A stretch of DNA of 13,639 bases from JBAVQS01 sp049694275 (GCA_049694275.1 JBAVQS010000280.1:1-13639); one strand, 5' to 3'. Positions 7,243 through 13,639 are shown, counted from the first letter of the stretch. The notes: a model not told the origin generated them from the sequence alone. A program made the numbers and translations.

Positions 7243-7898
7243 AGACACGCATTCTCTTGGTCGATGATCACGCGCTCGTGCGGCTCGGGCTGATGACGTT
7301 AATTAACGACCAGCCCGGTATGCAGGTCATCGGCGAGGCCGGAACGAGCGGAGAGGCAGTGCGCGCCGTCGAGCGGATGCGTCCCGATATCGTGCTCATG
7401 GACATTCGCATCCCTGGGGAAGGCGGAATTGAAGCGGCGCGACAGATTACGGAACGCTTTCCAGACACCAAAGTGGTGATGCTGACATCGTATGCCGACA
7501 ATGACCTGGTTGTGCGGGCGATCCGGGCCGGCGCAGTCGGTTACATCCTCAAGCAGGTGGGCAACGAGGAATTACTACGCGCCATTGCCGCCGCGGCGCG
7601 GGGCGAAGCGATACTCGATGCGGCGACCACCGCGCGCCTGTTATCGCGCGTGCGCGAAAAGGAACGCCAGGCAGAGGAAGACGCCTTCCGCGATCTTTCA
7701 GAACGGGAAATGCAAGTGCTCGCTCAAGTGGCGCGCGGCAAAACAAACGCGCAGATCGGACTGGCTTTGAACCTGACTGAAAAAACCGTGCGCAATTACC
7801 TGAGCACGGTTCTCGAAAAGCTTCACCTCACCAATCGTATCGAGTTGGCGACTTACGCGGTCGAACACCATCTCCTCGATCGAATGGGGAAAGATTAA
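7239..7898 (+). CDS. NarL/LuxR-family response regulator
   Basis: A 219-residue two-domain regulator. The receiver (1-120) has the acidic pair D9-D10, phospho-acceptor D55 (VLMDIRIPG), T83 and K105. A Glu-rich linker (139-150) leads to a LuxR-type helix-turn-helix with the usual LSEREMQVLAQVARGKTN opening and the EKTVRNYLSTVLEKL recognition region (about 153-205). On phosphorylation by the upstream kinase it should dimerise and bind DNA. The start at 7239 overlaps the kinase stop as ATGA, with GGAG nine bases upstream. A longer frame from 7224 adds five residues before the first beta-strand and is less likely. Likely targets are the divergent promoters at 5700-5838, by analogy with DesR. Confidence 0.94.
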   Translation: MKTRILLVDDHALVRLGLMTLINDQPGMQVIGEAGTSGEAVRAVERMRPDIVLMDIRIPGEGGIEAARQITERFPDTKVVMLTSYADNDLVVRAIRAGAVGYILKQVGNEELLRAIAAAARGEAILDAATTARLLSRVREKERQAEEDAFRDLSEREMQVLAQVARGKTNAQIGLALNLTEKTVRNYLSTVLEKLHLTNRIELATYAVEHHLLDRMGKD

Positions 7899-7938
7899 AT
7901 TCCCCGCAGTAGGATTGTCTGTCGACCGATGTCAAGGA

Positions 7939-8346
7939 CTAACGCAGCGCGCGCATAAAAGCGATGATATCCGCCATCTGCTGGTCCGGTATTTCGTCCT
8001 GCGAATAACCCGGCATGGTCCCGATGCCGTTACGGAGAATTCCGGCCAGCATCTCGTCCCTCGGATAGTAGGCGTTGAGTAGTGGACCACGCAATGGTGT
8101 ATCCCCATTGCCGGTAGGACCGTGGCATCCACCGCAGGCGTGTTCGTAAGGTGTGCGGCCCTTGGTTGCATCCCCAGCCCCGCTCTTGACCGCCACCATG
8201 GCCGGCGGAACCGCCGCGCCAAGCGCGGGCGGCGCATTCTGAGCGCGAGTACTCGCCTCTACCATAGACATGCCTACCGCCATGACGGCGCCAAGCACAA
8301 GGCCGACAATGACGATCAACGGACCAAATAAAGCTGCTCCGCGCAT
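7939..8346 (-). CDS. Membrane-anchored class I cytochrome c (monoheme)
   Basis: A 135-residue protein with one N-terminal hydrophobic helix (about 7-28), kept as a membrane anchor, a low-complexity Ala/Pro linker, and a small class I cytochrome c domain. The heme-binding motif is CGGCH (C71, C74, H75). The likely axial methionine is M111 in GTMPGYS, and a C-terminal helix ends in IIAFMRAL. The heme domain should face the periplasmic or outer side. It is the last gene of the bc-type operon, and its ATG is eight bases after the cytochrome b stop with AGGAG five bases upstream overlapping that stop. It probably carries electrons out of the complex to a terminal acceptor, but which one cannot be seen here. 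Confidence 0.9.
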   Translation of the reverse strand: MRGAALFGPLIVIVGLVLGAVMAVGMSMVEASTRAQNAPPALGAAVPPAMVAVKSGAGDATKGRTPYEHACGGCHGPTGNGDTPLRGPLLNAYYPRDEMLAGILRNGIGTMPGYSQDEIPDQQMADIIAFMRALR

Positions 8347-8354
8347 ATAGGCTC

Positions 8355-9752
8355 CTATTGGAATGTGATGAGGTAGTTGGTAATATCCTCAATTTGCTCA
8401 TGGGTCAAGATTTGTACGCCCCCCGGCGGTGGAATGAACGGCGTCATCTTGGCATCAGGATTCAAGGCTTTGGGGTCTTCAATGTAGCGATGAATAAAAG
8501 CTGGATCGCGGAGCGCCCCCACCGTCTGGATCGACGGCCCATCTTTGGTGCCCTGTCCAATATCACCGTGACAGGACGTGCAGTTAGCCTGGAAAAGGCT
8601 CTTACCCAGGACCTGAGACGAACTGAGCCTGACACCCCGCTCGACCACCGTGCTGGGCGGAGTCGTGACCGCCGCCGAAATGGTGAGGGCCAGAATGGCT
8701 GCGATTCCCAGTCCCCCCAAAGCCATGGCGACCGGACGGCGCTCCGGGCGTCTCTCCGCTGCCCGGTTGTAAAACGGGAGCAACAGAAGGAGCAGGATGA
8801 TCACACCTGGAATGATAACGACCCCGACCCATTCCAGGTTTCCAGGGAAGAACTTGAGCAACTCAAAGAGAAAGAGAAAGTACCATTCAGGACGCGGGAT
8901 ATACCCCGAGGTCGTAGGGTCGGCTCGGGCTTCCAGCGGCGCGCCGGCAAAGAGCGCGAGCCCGGTGAGAATCAGAAAGACGACCAGGCTAATGACGGCG
9001 TCCTCAAGAATCAGGTCAGGCCAGAACGGGCGGCCTTGCTTTTTAAAAACGTTATAGCGCTCCGTTTCATCCGCCGGGACGTTGTCCTTTTTGGGTTGCC
9101 AGAGCCAGGGCGGGACGGAGACGCCGAGGTAAACGACCAGGTACAAGTGTACGAATATCGTCGCAATGAACAAGCCGGGCAACAGGAGAACGTGTTCGCC
9201 ATAAAAGTGCGTCAGCGTTACCGCGCCGACCTCCGTGCCGCCCCGAATCACCTTCATGATCGTGTCGCCAATAAAGGGGACGGTGCCGGCCATGCTCGTG
9301 CCAACGGTTGTCGCCCAGTAGGCCTTTTCATCCCAGGGCAGCAGATAGCCGGTAAAACCCAGCCCGATGACGATCAGGAGCAACACGACGCCGACGATCC
9401 AAGTCAACTCGCGCGGGCGCTTGAAAGCGCCGAGCACAAAGACGACCGCGAGGTGTACCCCGACCAAGACGATCATGGCGCTGGCGCCCCAGTGGTGTAA
9501 CCCGCGCAACACGCTCCCAAATGGAAGGGAAAACTGGATAAAGCTTACGCTCTCATAGGCGTGATCCGGGCTGGGGTCGTAAAAGAGCGCCAGGATCAGA
9601 CCGGTCGCAATCTGCATGATAAAGACGAACAGACTGGCAAAGCCGAGCGTATACAACCAGCCTGCCCCTTTCGGAATCTTGCGAAAGAGCAACGCTTGTC
9701 CGACCTGTGACAAGCCGGTCCGTTCGTCAACCCATTTGAATAACTGTGTCAT
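8355..9752 (-). CDS. Cytochrome b6/subunit IV/cytochrome c triple fusion of a bc-type quinol oxidoreductase
   Basis: The core subunit that oxidises quinol and passes electrons to the Rieske protein and back across the membrane. Residues 1-215 are cytochrome b6-like, with four membrane helices and heme ligands H86, H100, H187 and H202, the same numbers as chloroplast cytochrome b6. Residues 245-362 are subunit IV-like, three helices with the quinol-site motif PEWY (288-291). A cytochrome c domain follows (about 375-465) with CTSCH (C391, C394, H395) and a probable axial M436. Position 35, where b6 of b6f complexes has the cysteine for heme ci, is threonine, so that heme is probably absent. Bacillus has the same parts split into two proteins. 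The ATG at 9752 has AGGGAG five bases upstream, nine bases after the Rieske gene. Confidence 0.93.
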   Translation of the reverse strand: MTQLFKWVDERTGLSQVGQALLFRKIPKGAGWLYTLGFASLFVFIMQIATGLILALFYDPSPDHAYESVSFIQFSLPFGSVLRGLHHWGASAMIVLVGVHLAVVFVLGAFKRPRELTWIVGVVLLLIVIGLGFTGYLLPWDEKAYWATTVGTSMAGTVPFIGDTIMKVIRGGTEVGAVTLTHFYGEHVLLLPGLFIATIFVHLYLVVYLGVSVPPWLWQPKKDNVPADETERYNVFKKQGRPFWPDLILEDAVISLVVFLILTGLALFAGAPLEARADPTTSGYIPRPEWYFLFLFELLKFFPGNLEWVGVVIIPGVIILLLLLLPFYNRAAERRPERRPVAMALGGLGIAAILALTISAAVTTPPSTVVERGVRLSSSQVLGKSLFQANCTSCHGDIGQGTKDGPSIQTVGALRDPAFIHRYIEDPKALNPDAKMTPFIPPPGGVQILTHEQIEDITNYLITFQ

Positions 9753-9761
9753 TTACACTCC

Positions 9762-10337
9762 CTACGCCGGCGTCTTGTCCGGTATGCCCGAGCGAAAGTC
9801 TTGATAAGTGATTGTCAGAATGCCGTTTTCTACCTTCGCAGGGAGCGTATCCAGGCGGCGTGGCGGCGGCCCGGAAACAACCTGGCCCTCACGGTCAAAG
9901 ACGCCATCGTGGCAGGGGCACGCGAAACGACCACCGTTATCCCCGGCTCGCCAGTTAAAGGCGCAGCCAAGATGGGTACAGCGGCCATTATAAACAACCG
10001 CGTCCTGGTCGCCCTTGCGAATGACCCAGACGGCGCGTCCTTCCTGTGTCTGTACCCACCCATCCTTGCGCGTGACGGTGAATTGCGTGAGGGTGGGCTC
10101 TCCCTCCGGAAAATCGGCGAGTTTACCCAGCCGCACAGTCGTTTCCTGTTTACCGCCCAGAGCAGATGTGACCATCGCATCCACAGCGGGGATACCGACC
10201 GAGGCGGCTATAAAAGCGCTAATGCCGCCAATGGTCCATCCTAAAAAGCGCCGGCGGGTCACCCTCTTGTGCTCGGATTCCAGAGACCCGGCTTCCGGCG
10301 CATCATTCACGGGGGTTGATGAGCGTGCCTCTACCAC
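9762..10337 (-). CDS. Rieske [2Fe-2S] protein of the bc-type complex
   Basis: A 191-residue iron-sulfur protein that takes an electron from quinol at the outer membrane face and hands it to a c-type heme. A Tat-type twin-arginine motif (TRRRFLGW, 27-34) precedes a hydrophobic segment (34-58) that serves as anchor. The cluster ligands are C120 and H122 in CTHLGC, and C140 and H143 in CPCHDGVFD. C125 and C142 would form the usual disulfide. GPPPRRL (156-162) is the conserved Pro loop. The start codon is GTG at 10337, chosen because AAAGGAG lies nine bases upstream. The gene starts 18 bases after the upstream cytochrome and ends nine bases before cytochrome b, whose Shine-Dalgarno overlaps this stop codon. 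Confidence 0.95.
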   Translation of the reverse strand: MVEARSSTPVNDAPEAGSLESEHKRVTRRRFLGWTIGGISAFIAASVGIPAVDAMVTSALGGKQETTVRLGKLADFPEGEPTLTQFTVTRKDGWVQTQEGRAVWVIRKGDQDAVVYNGRCTHLGCAFNWRAGDNGGRFACPCHDGVFDREGQVVSGPPPRRLDTLPAKVENGILTITYQDFRSGIPDKTPA

Positions 10338-10355
10338 GATAGCTTTCTCCTTTGC

Positions 10356-10904
10356 CTATTGGCCGGTCGCCCCAGCCCAATCGACATTCGAGAACGGCGA
10401 TTTGTCAGCCGGGCGCATGATTTTCACAAAGCGGAAGGTAAGGCCTGTGGCGCTGTCCTTTTGTTCGCCATGGCACTTGTTGCAGCCTGTGATAGCCTTA
10501 TCATAGGCGGCCATGAAAGCGGTTTTATCCTTGGTCTTGGCGGCATCCACCATCGGAGTGATGTTTGCGTCCTCAAACTTTTTGAGGGCGTCGGCGCGGC
10601 CTGGGCGGGTTACCTCGCCGGTCTCTTGAATCTCAAGCATTTCCTTTATCTGGTAATTGACCATGTCCCAATTGCCAGCGTCGGCTGCCCAATAGACGTT
10701 GCCCATGCGGGTGCCGTACTCGATCATGACCGTTCCAAGCCCTGGCTGAATCACCCAGAGCTTGGGCGCATTGGGGTCGGTGGTGAGGTTGGGGGGTGTT
10801 GTGTTGAACATGGACGTTGTTTGGGAACTGGCAACGAAGATGGCGACGACGGCGGCCACGACCGCGACGAGGACGGGCCAACCCCAAGTTACTAACTTTT
10901 GCAT
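10356..10904 (-). CDS. Membrane-anchored monoheme cytochrome c, helical-bundle (cytochrome c'-like) type
   Basis: A 182-residue protein with an N-terminal hydrophobic anchor (8-25), a polar linker, and an Ala-rich helical domain whose heme motif CNKCH (C141, C144, H145) lies near the C-terminus, not at the start as in class I cytochromes. The preceding helices carry MIEYGTRMGNVYWAADAGNW (60-79) and PMVDAAKTKDKTAFMAAYDK (117-136). This pattern, with a late CxxCH, resembles small four-helix cytochromes of the c' type annotated in many bacteria without a defined role. It is the first gene of the Rieske/cytochrome b operon, with a near-perfect AAGGAGGT six bases before the ATG. It could be an extra redox subunit or a ligand or gas sensor. 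Sixth-ligand identity is not clear. Confidence 0.85.
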   Translation of the reverse strand: MQKLVTWGWPVLVAVVAAVVAIFVASSQTTSMFNTTPPNLTTDPNAPKLWVIQPGLGTVMIEYGTRMGNVYWAADAGNWDMVNYQIKEMLEIQETGEVTRPGRADALKKFEDANITPMVDAAKTKDKTAFMAAYDKAITGCNKCHGEQKDSATGLTFRFVKIMRPADKSPFSNVDWAGATGQ

Positions 10905-10910
10905 TTCCGG

Positions 10911-10918
10911 ACCTCCTT
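10911..10918 (-). promoter_or_regulatory. Strong Shine-Dalgarno of the first cytochrome gene
   Basis: AAGGAGGT on the minus strand, six bases before the ATG at 10904. It is the strongest ribosome-binding site in the window and fits high expression of the first gene of a respiratory operon. Confidence 0.75.
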
Positions 10919-10929
10919 GATGATTTTGC

Positions 10930-10949
10930 CCGGTGAACCGGTTGACGGG
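10930..10949. repeat. Imperfect 20-bp inverted repeat centred on AACCGGTT
   Basis: Eight of ten base pairs match around the perfect core AACCGGTT (10936-10943). It lies about 12 bases upstream of the Shine-Dalgarno of the cytochrome operon, where an operator or an RNA stem-loop could act. Confidence 0.35.
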
Positions 10950-10962
10950 GCTTGGGCCAGCC

Positions 10963-10976
10963 GGGCGATATCGCCC
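10963..10976. repeat. Perfect 14-bp palindrome GGGCGATATCGCCC
   Basis: Seven perfect self-complementary base pairs without a loop, about 60 bases before the first cytochrome ATG. A DNA-binding dimer site is more likely than an RNA hairpin because there is no loop. The regulator is unknown. Confidence 0.4.
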
Positions 10977-11036
10977 AGTCCCGTAAGTTCAAGAATATTC
11001 TACAGGGGACTGGGACAAGCAGTTAGGGGTGAGTGA

Positions 11037-11052
11037 CACTAATTGACTAGTG
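11037..11052. repeat. Inverted repeat CACTA-N6-TAGTG
   Basis: Five perfect pairs around a six-base AT-rich spacer, in a setting where the GTGAC pentamer also recurs in direct orientation. Possible regulatory half-sites upstream of the cytochrome operon; short enough to be chance. Confidence 0.25.
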
Positions 11053-11150
11053 ACGACCGCGCCCAGATGAGTGAGGCGGGGCTATATCCCGAATAGAGAT
11101 CCCATCACCGCGGCGGGGGACCTCCGAAAGACGCGAATTTAGCGAGGCGA

Positions 11151-12674
11151 TTATTTAGCCGGAGGGGAACTTGCCGGGGACGCGCCGTCGCGCGGAAACG
11201 ATAGCTCGAACACACTGCCCTGTCCCGGCTCGCTCTGGACTGGGGCGATGGCGCCGCCGTGCGCCTGTACGATCGCCTTGACGATTGCTAGGCCGAGGCC
11301 GCTGCCGCCGCTGGACCGCGCCCGCGCCTTGTCCACACGATAAAAGCGCTCAAAGATGTGGGGTTGCGCTTCGGGGGGAATGCCGCTCCCATTATCCGAC
11401 ACGACGAGCCGCACGTTCTTACCTGCCTGGTAAACCCCGACACGAATGACGCCCTTTTCGGGGTCCGTAAAGCGGATCGCATTGTCTATCAGGTTCAAGA
11501 GCACCTGCTTAAGCCGGTCGGCGTCGCCGTTGATCCGGGTATCGCCGTCGCGTTCGACGAGAATCTGGCGCTCGCCCGCAACCGGCTTAATCTGTTCGGC
11601 CACTTCACTCGCCAGCGCGGCCAGGTCCGGCGTTTGCAGGCGCAGCGACGGATGGGCGTCGAGGCGGTTCAGCGTCAACAAGTCCGAGGTCAGACGGGTG
11701 AGCCGCTGGAGCTCCCGGCGCATGCCGCTCAACATGCGGTGGGTCGTTTCCGGGTCGCCCTCCGGCGCGAGGAGAATCACGTCGAGCGAGCCGGCAATCG
11801 CCGTGAGCGGAGTCCGCAGCTCGTGCGAGGCGTCGGCGATGAACTGGCGCTGCGCGGCAAAGGTCTCTTCCAGGCGCGCCACCATGTCGTCAAAGCTCGT
11901 GGCGAGCTGGCCGATCTCGTCGGCCCGGCGCGGCAGGTTGACGCGCTGGCTGAGGTCGCCGCCGGCAATGCGGCGTGAGGTGACGATCATCCATTGCAAG
12001 GGCGCGAGCGCCGATCCGGTCAGCCACAAGCCGCCCAGCGTCCCCAACAACAATGTGATTAGAACGCCGCCGATAATCAGCAACTGTTGCCGGGCGAGGA
12101 CCTGGTCGATCAGGTCGAGCCGCGAGCTCAATTGCATGACCCCATCCACGGCCTGGTCGGAACCGAGGCCGCGCAAGGGAATCAGGAGGACGAGCGTGTG
12201 CTGCCCGCCGACCGCGGTGGTGTAATAGATCCCGTCCTGCCCGGCGAGCGCTTGCGTAATGCGGGCATTGTCGGGAGGGGCAGAAATGGGCTGTTCGGGC
12301 AGGGTTCGCCCATCGGCCAGCAGTTTGCCGCCCGTGTCAAATACGGCCGCTGTGGTTTCGGGCGAGGTCTGTGAATCGGCGAGAAACCCGGCAATTTCGG
12401 CGAGGGTTGGTCCGTTTCCATTCGCGCCGCGCGGCGCGCCGCCGTTGGAAGCGGGACCTGGCGGAGCGGGGCGTGGACCACCGCCCGGGTGGACCACGCG
12501 CTCCACGCCGGGTTGCGCCTGCGACTGCAAACGGATCAGGGTGGTAGTGATCAGAAAATTCTGGGTGTCCAGGTACAGGAACGAGCCGAGGGCGATAAGG
12601 AGAACCAGCAAGAGCCCGATGTAGAGGAACGTCAGGCGCAGGCGCAGTGACAGGTCCTGCCAGCGCGCCGGCAT
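11151..12674 (-). CDS. HAMP-containing sensor histidine kinase (HisKA/OmpR-partner type)
   Basis: A 507-residue membrane kinase. TM1 (12-34) and TM2 (197-219) bracket an extracytoplasmic sensor region of about 160 residues, which begins with a Pro/Gly/Asn-rich stretch (63-89) and continues as a PAS-like or dCache-like fold that I cannot name. The HAMP domain (about 219-272) leads to HisKA with H284 in DASHELRTPL. HATPase_c has N398 (LLNLIDNAIRF), DNGSG (427-431), FERFYR and GGSGLGLAIVK (456-466). It phosphorylates the response regulator encoded just upstream. The ATG overlaps the regulator stop by one base (TAATG), with a purine-rich AGGGGGA upstream. The frame is open to 12812, but that start would run 139 bases into the regulator and lacks an SD. 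The signal is unknown. Confidence 0.93.
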   Translation of the reverse strand: MPARWQDLSLRLRLTFLYIGLLLVLLIALGSFLYLDTQNFLITTTLIRLQSQAQPGVERVVHPGGGPRPAPPGPASNGGAPRGANGNGPTLAEIAGFLADSQTSPETTAAVFDTGGKLLADGRTLPEQPISAPPDNARITQALAGQDGIYYTTAVGGQHTLVLLIPLRGLGSDQAVDGVMQLSSRLDLIDQVLARQQLLIIGGVLITLLLGTLGGLWLTGSALAPLQWMIVTSRRIAGGDLSQRVNLPRRADEIGQLATSFDDMVARLEETFAAQRQFIADASHELRTPLTAIAGSLDVILLAPEGDPETTHRMLSGMRRELQRLTRLTSDLLTLNRLDAHPSLRLQTPDLAALASEVAEQIKPVAGERQILVERDGDTRINGDADRLKQVLLNLIDNAIRFTDPEKGVIRVGVYQAGKNVRLVVSDNGSGIPPEAQPHIFERFYRVDKARARSSGGSGLGLAIVKAIVQAHGGAIAPVQSEPGQGSVFELSFPRDGASPASSPPAK

Positions 12675-13402
12675 TATTGGTCCCCCTGCCACATATAGCC
12701 TACCCCCCGCACCGTCTGGATCAATCGGGCCGGCCGGTCGTCCAGTTTGTCGCGCAGGTGCCCGATGTGCACATCCACGAGGTTCGTATCCCCGGCAAAG
12801 TCGTACCCCCACACCCGGTCGAGGATCGCCTCGCGCCTGAAAACCTGGCGCGGGTGCGACATGAAAAACTCGAGCAGGTCGAATTCCTTGCTCGTCAACG
12901 CAACCGGACGGCCGGCGCGCTGGACCGTTCGCGCTTCACGGTCTAGCGCCACGTCCCCGGCTTGAAGGACTGCGCTGATCTGGCTCACGCCGGCGCGGCG
13001 GAGGATGGCGCGAACGCGCGCAAGGAGTTCGACAAACGAAAAGGGCTTGGTCAGATAGTCGTCTGCGCCGGTGTCCAACCCCGTGACACGGTCCGATACC
13101 TCGTCCCTGGCGGTGAGCATCAGGACCGGGACTTTGCTGATCGCGCGCAGCCGCCGGCACACCTCAAACCCATCCATGCCGGGGAGCATGACATCCAGCA
13201 CCACAAGGTCAAAGGGTTGCATCTCGGCGCGGCGCAACCCCTCGCGCCCGTCGGCCGCTGTCGTCACCTGATAGCCTTCATAGCCCAGGCCCACGCGCAG
13301 GAATTCCGTAATATTCGGCTCGTCGTCCACTACCAGAATTGTCAGCGGATGGTCCGTGTTTTCTTCCACAGCCGATTCCTTGATCGAGTTCATTACAATC
13401 AT
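12674..13402 (-). CDS. OmpR/PhoB-family response regulator
   Basis: A 242-residue regulator with a receiver domain (about 20-135) and a winged-helix DNA-binding domain (148-238). The receiver has D26-D27, phospho-acceptor D70 (VVLDVMLPGMDGFE), T97 and K119. The winged helix shows LTSKEFDLLEFF (169-180), VWGYDF and the closing TVRGVGYMW. It is translationally coupled to the HAMP kinase downstream (TAATG). The start is uncertain: ATG at 13402 and ATG at 13393 lack a Shine-Dalgarno, and a TAGAAT box (13411-13406) ends only three bases before the first ATG. If that box is used, the transcript would begin near 13399 and translation would start at the second ATG, leaderless. The adjacent cytochrome operon is a possible target by position only. 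Confidence 0.94.
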   Translation of the reverse strand: MIVMNSIKESAVEENTDHPLTILVVDDEPNITEFLRVGLGYEGYQVTTAADGREGLRRAEMQPFDLVVLDVMLPGMDGFEVCRRLRAISKVPVLMLTARDEVSDRVTGLDTGADDYLTKPFSFVELLARVRAILRRAGVSQISAVLQAGDVALDREARTVQRAGRPVALTSKEFDLLEFFMSHPRQVFRREAILDRVWGYDFAGDTNLVDVHIGHLRDKLDDRPARLIQTVRGVGYMWQGDQ

Positions 13403-13459
13403 CTTATTCTACCACGAGTGGGCCAGCTCCGCGGAGTTCTCTGCTCAGTGCTTTCTCCC

Positions 13460-13488
13460 TTTACACGATAGCGATTCAAGATGAGAAT
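13460..13488 (+). promoter_or_regulatory. Possible plus-strand promoter at the right edge
   Basis: TTTACA (13460-13465, five of six -35 matches) is followed by 17 bases and GAGAAT (13483-13488, four of six -10 matches). It would start a transcript near 13495, shortly before the AAGGA and ATG of the small ORF at 13513. The -10 is weak. Confidence 0.35.
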
Positions 13489-13512
13489 TCGCTAAAGAAA
13501 GGATAAAGTTTT

Positions 13513-13602
13513 ATGGTAACCGTTCAGTCAAGTGATGGCCCGGGCAACAACGACGGTGGTTCAGCACCGCTGATGGCCGCCGCACAGGCTGCCGTCAGAT
13601 AA
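13513..13602 (+). CDS. Small ORF (29 aa) or frameshifted 5' end of a gene, unidentified
   Basis: The ATG at 13513 is preceded at nine bases by AAGGA (13499-13503) and by a promoter-like pair upstream, so it looks like a real gene start divergent from the response regulator. It encodes 29 residues, Gly/Asn-rich and then Ala-rich (PLMAAAQAAVR), then TAA at 13600. Beyond the stop, a second plus frame from 13593 is open to the window end and reads RQIIQHVAPLLTECR, which looks like helical protein. A one-base slip near 13592 would join the two. I do not recognise a family. Confidence 0.3.
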   Translation: MVTVQSSDGPGNNDGGSAPLMAAAQAAVR

Positions 13603-13639
13603 TCCAACACGTCGCGCCGCTGCTGACGGAGTGTCGTAA

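Larger units (their letters stand above)
10905..11150. other. Intergenic region upstream of the cytochrome operon
   Basis: This is 246 bases between the kinase stop at 11151 and the cytochrome start at 10904, both genes on the minus strand. It should hold the end of the two-component transcript and the promoter of the respiratory operon. I see no convincing intrinsic terminator and no full promoter; AT-rich TAGAATATTCTTGAAC (minus strand, near 10990-11005) is the most promoter-like piece. It contains three small inverted repeats, listed separately. No ORF of note. Confidence 0.5.

Noticed and set aside
7899..7938. Terminator between the converging regulator and cytochrome c genes
   Set aside because: The 40 bases hold only the short palindrome GTCGAC and no stem with a U-tract, so I do not call one.
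8358..9500. Plus-strand open frame of 380 codons opposite cytochrome b
   Set aside because: The minus strand encodes an unmistakable cytochrome b; the antisense translation is Asp/Arg/Gln-rich and featureless.
10977..11030. Sigma70 promoter for the cytochrome operon on the minus strand
   Set aside because: TTGTCC with TATTCT gives only 15 bases of spacing and four of six matches each. TAGAAT has no -35 at 17 bases. The evidence is too weak to list as a promoter.
12423..12494. Repeat array in the GC-rich stretch encoding the kinase Pro/Gly region
   Set aside because: It is codon-level low complexity inside a clear coding region, without a true tandem unit.
12675..12812. Upstream extension of the HAMP kinase to 12812
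   Set aside because: The extension is the out-of-frame shadow of the response regulator. The TAATG overlap and the purine-rich site before 12674 give a normal start, directly followed by the first membrane helix.

Overview
This 13.6 kb window looks like chromosomal DNA of a GC-rich, respiring bacterium, most likely a member of the Chloroflexota. That placement is inferred from gene content: a cyclase/AAA/TPR giant regulator, a membrane-anchored bc-type complex with an unusual cytochrome b-c fusion, a plant-type acyl-ACP desaturase, and a dispersed GTAGGGGCGA-type hairpin. No rRNA or marker gene proves it. I saw no mobile element, CRISPR array, tRNA or rRNA.

Left part (1-5669). The last 24 codons of an unknown plus-strand gene end at 75. 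A hairpin with a U-tract on the minus strand follows (77-119) and probably ends the converging minus-strand operon. That operon runs from 5669 to 155: a 1139-residue class III nucleotide cyclase fused to an AAA/STAND ATPase and TPR-like repeats, a cyclopropane-fatty-acid-synthase-like SAM methyltransferase, and a diiron acyl-ACP desaturase. The gaps are 20 and 14 bases, and each downstream gene has its own Shine-Dalgarno sequence. The last two genes suggest introduction of a double bond followed by its methylation or another lipid modification, with the cyclase protein as regulator.

Divergent region and two-component system 1 (5670-7898). A good promoter for the cyclase operon (TTGACA, 18 bases, TACAAT) faces a TATAAT box placed so close to the kinase start codon that its mRNA should be leaderless. 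The plus-strand pair is a histidine kinase with about seven membrane segments and a HisKA_3 core, overlapping by four bases a NarL/LuxR-type response regulator. Its position next to a desaturase operon recalls Bacillus DesK-DesR, which senses membrane fluidity and controls a desaturase. This is the most interesting hypothesis in the window.

Respiratory cluster (10904-7939, minus strand). The order is an anchored monoheme cytochrome c of a helical-bundle type, a Rieske iron-sulfur protein with a GTG start, a cytochrome b6/subunit IV/cytochrome c triple fusion, and a small anchored class I cytochrome c. Spacing is 8-18 bases. Together they would form a quinol:cytochrome c (or other acceptor) oxidoreductase with three c-type hemes.

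Right part (11151-13639). A second, OmpR/PhoB-type two-component system (response regulator then HAMP kinase, coupled by a TAATG overlap) lies on the minus strand. It is separated from the cytochrome operon by 246 bases that hold several small inverted repeats. Beyond it, a plus-strand promoter-like sequence and Shine-Dalgarno lead to a 29-codon ORF that may be the start of a frameshifted or very short gene at the window edge.
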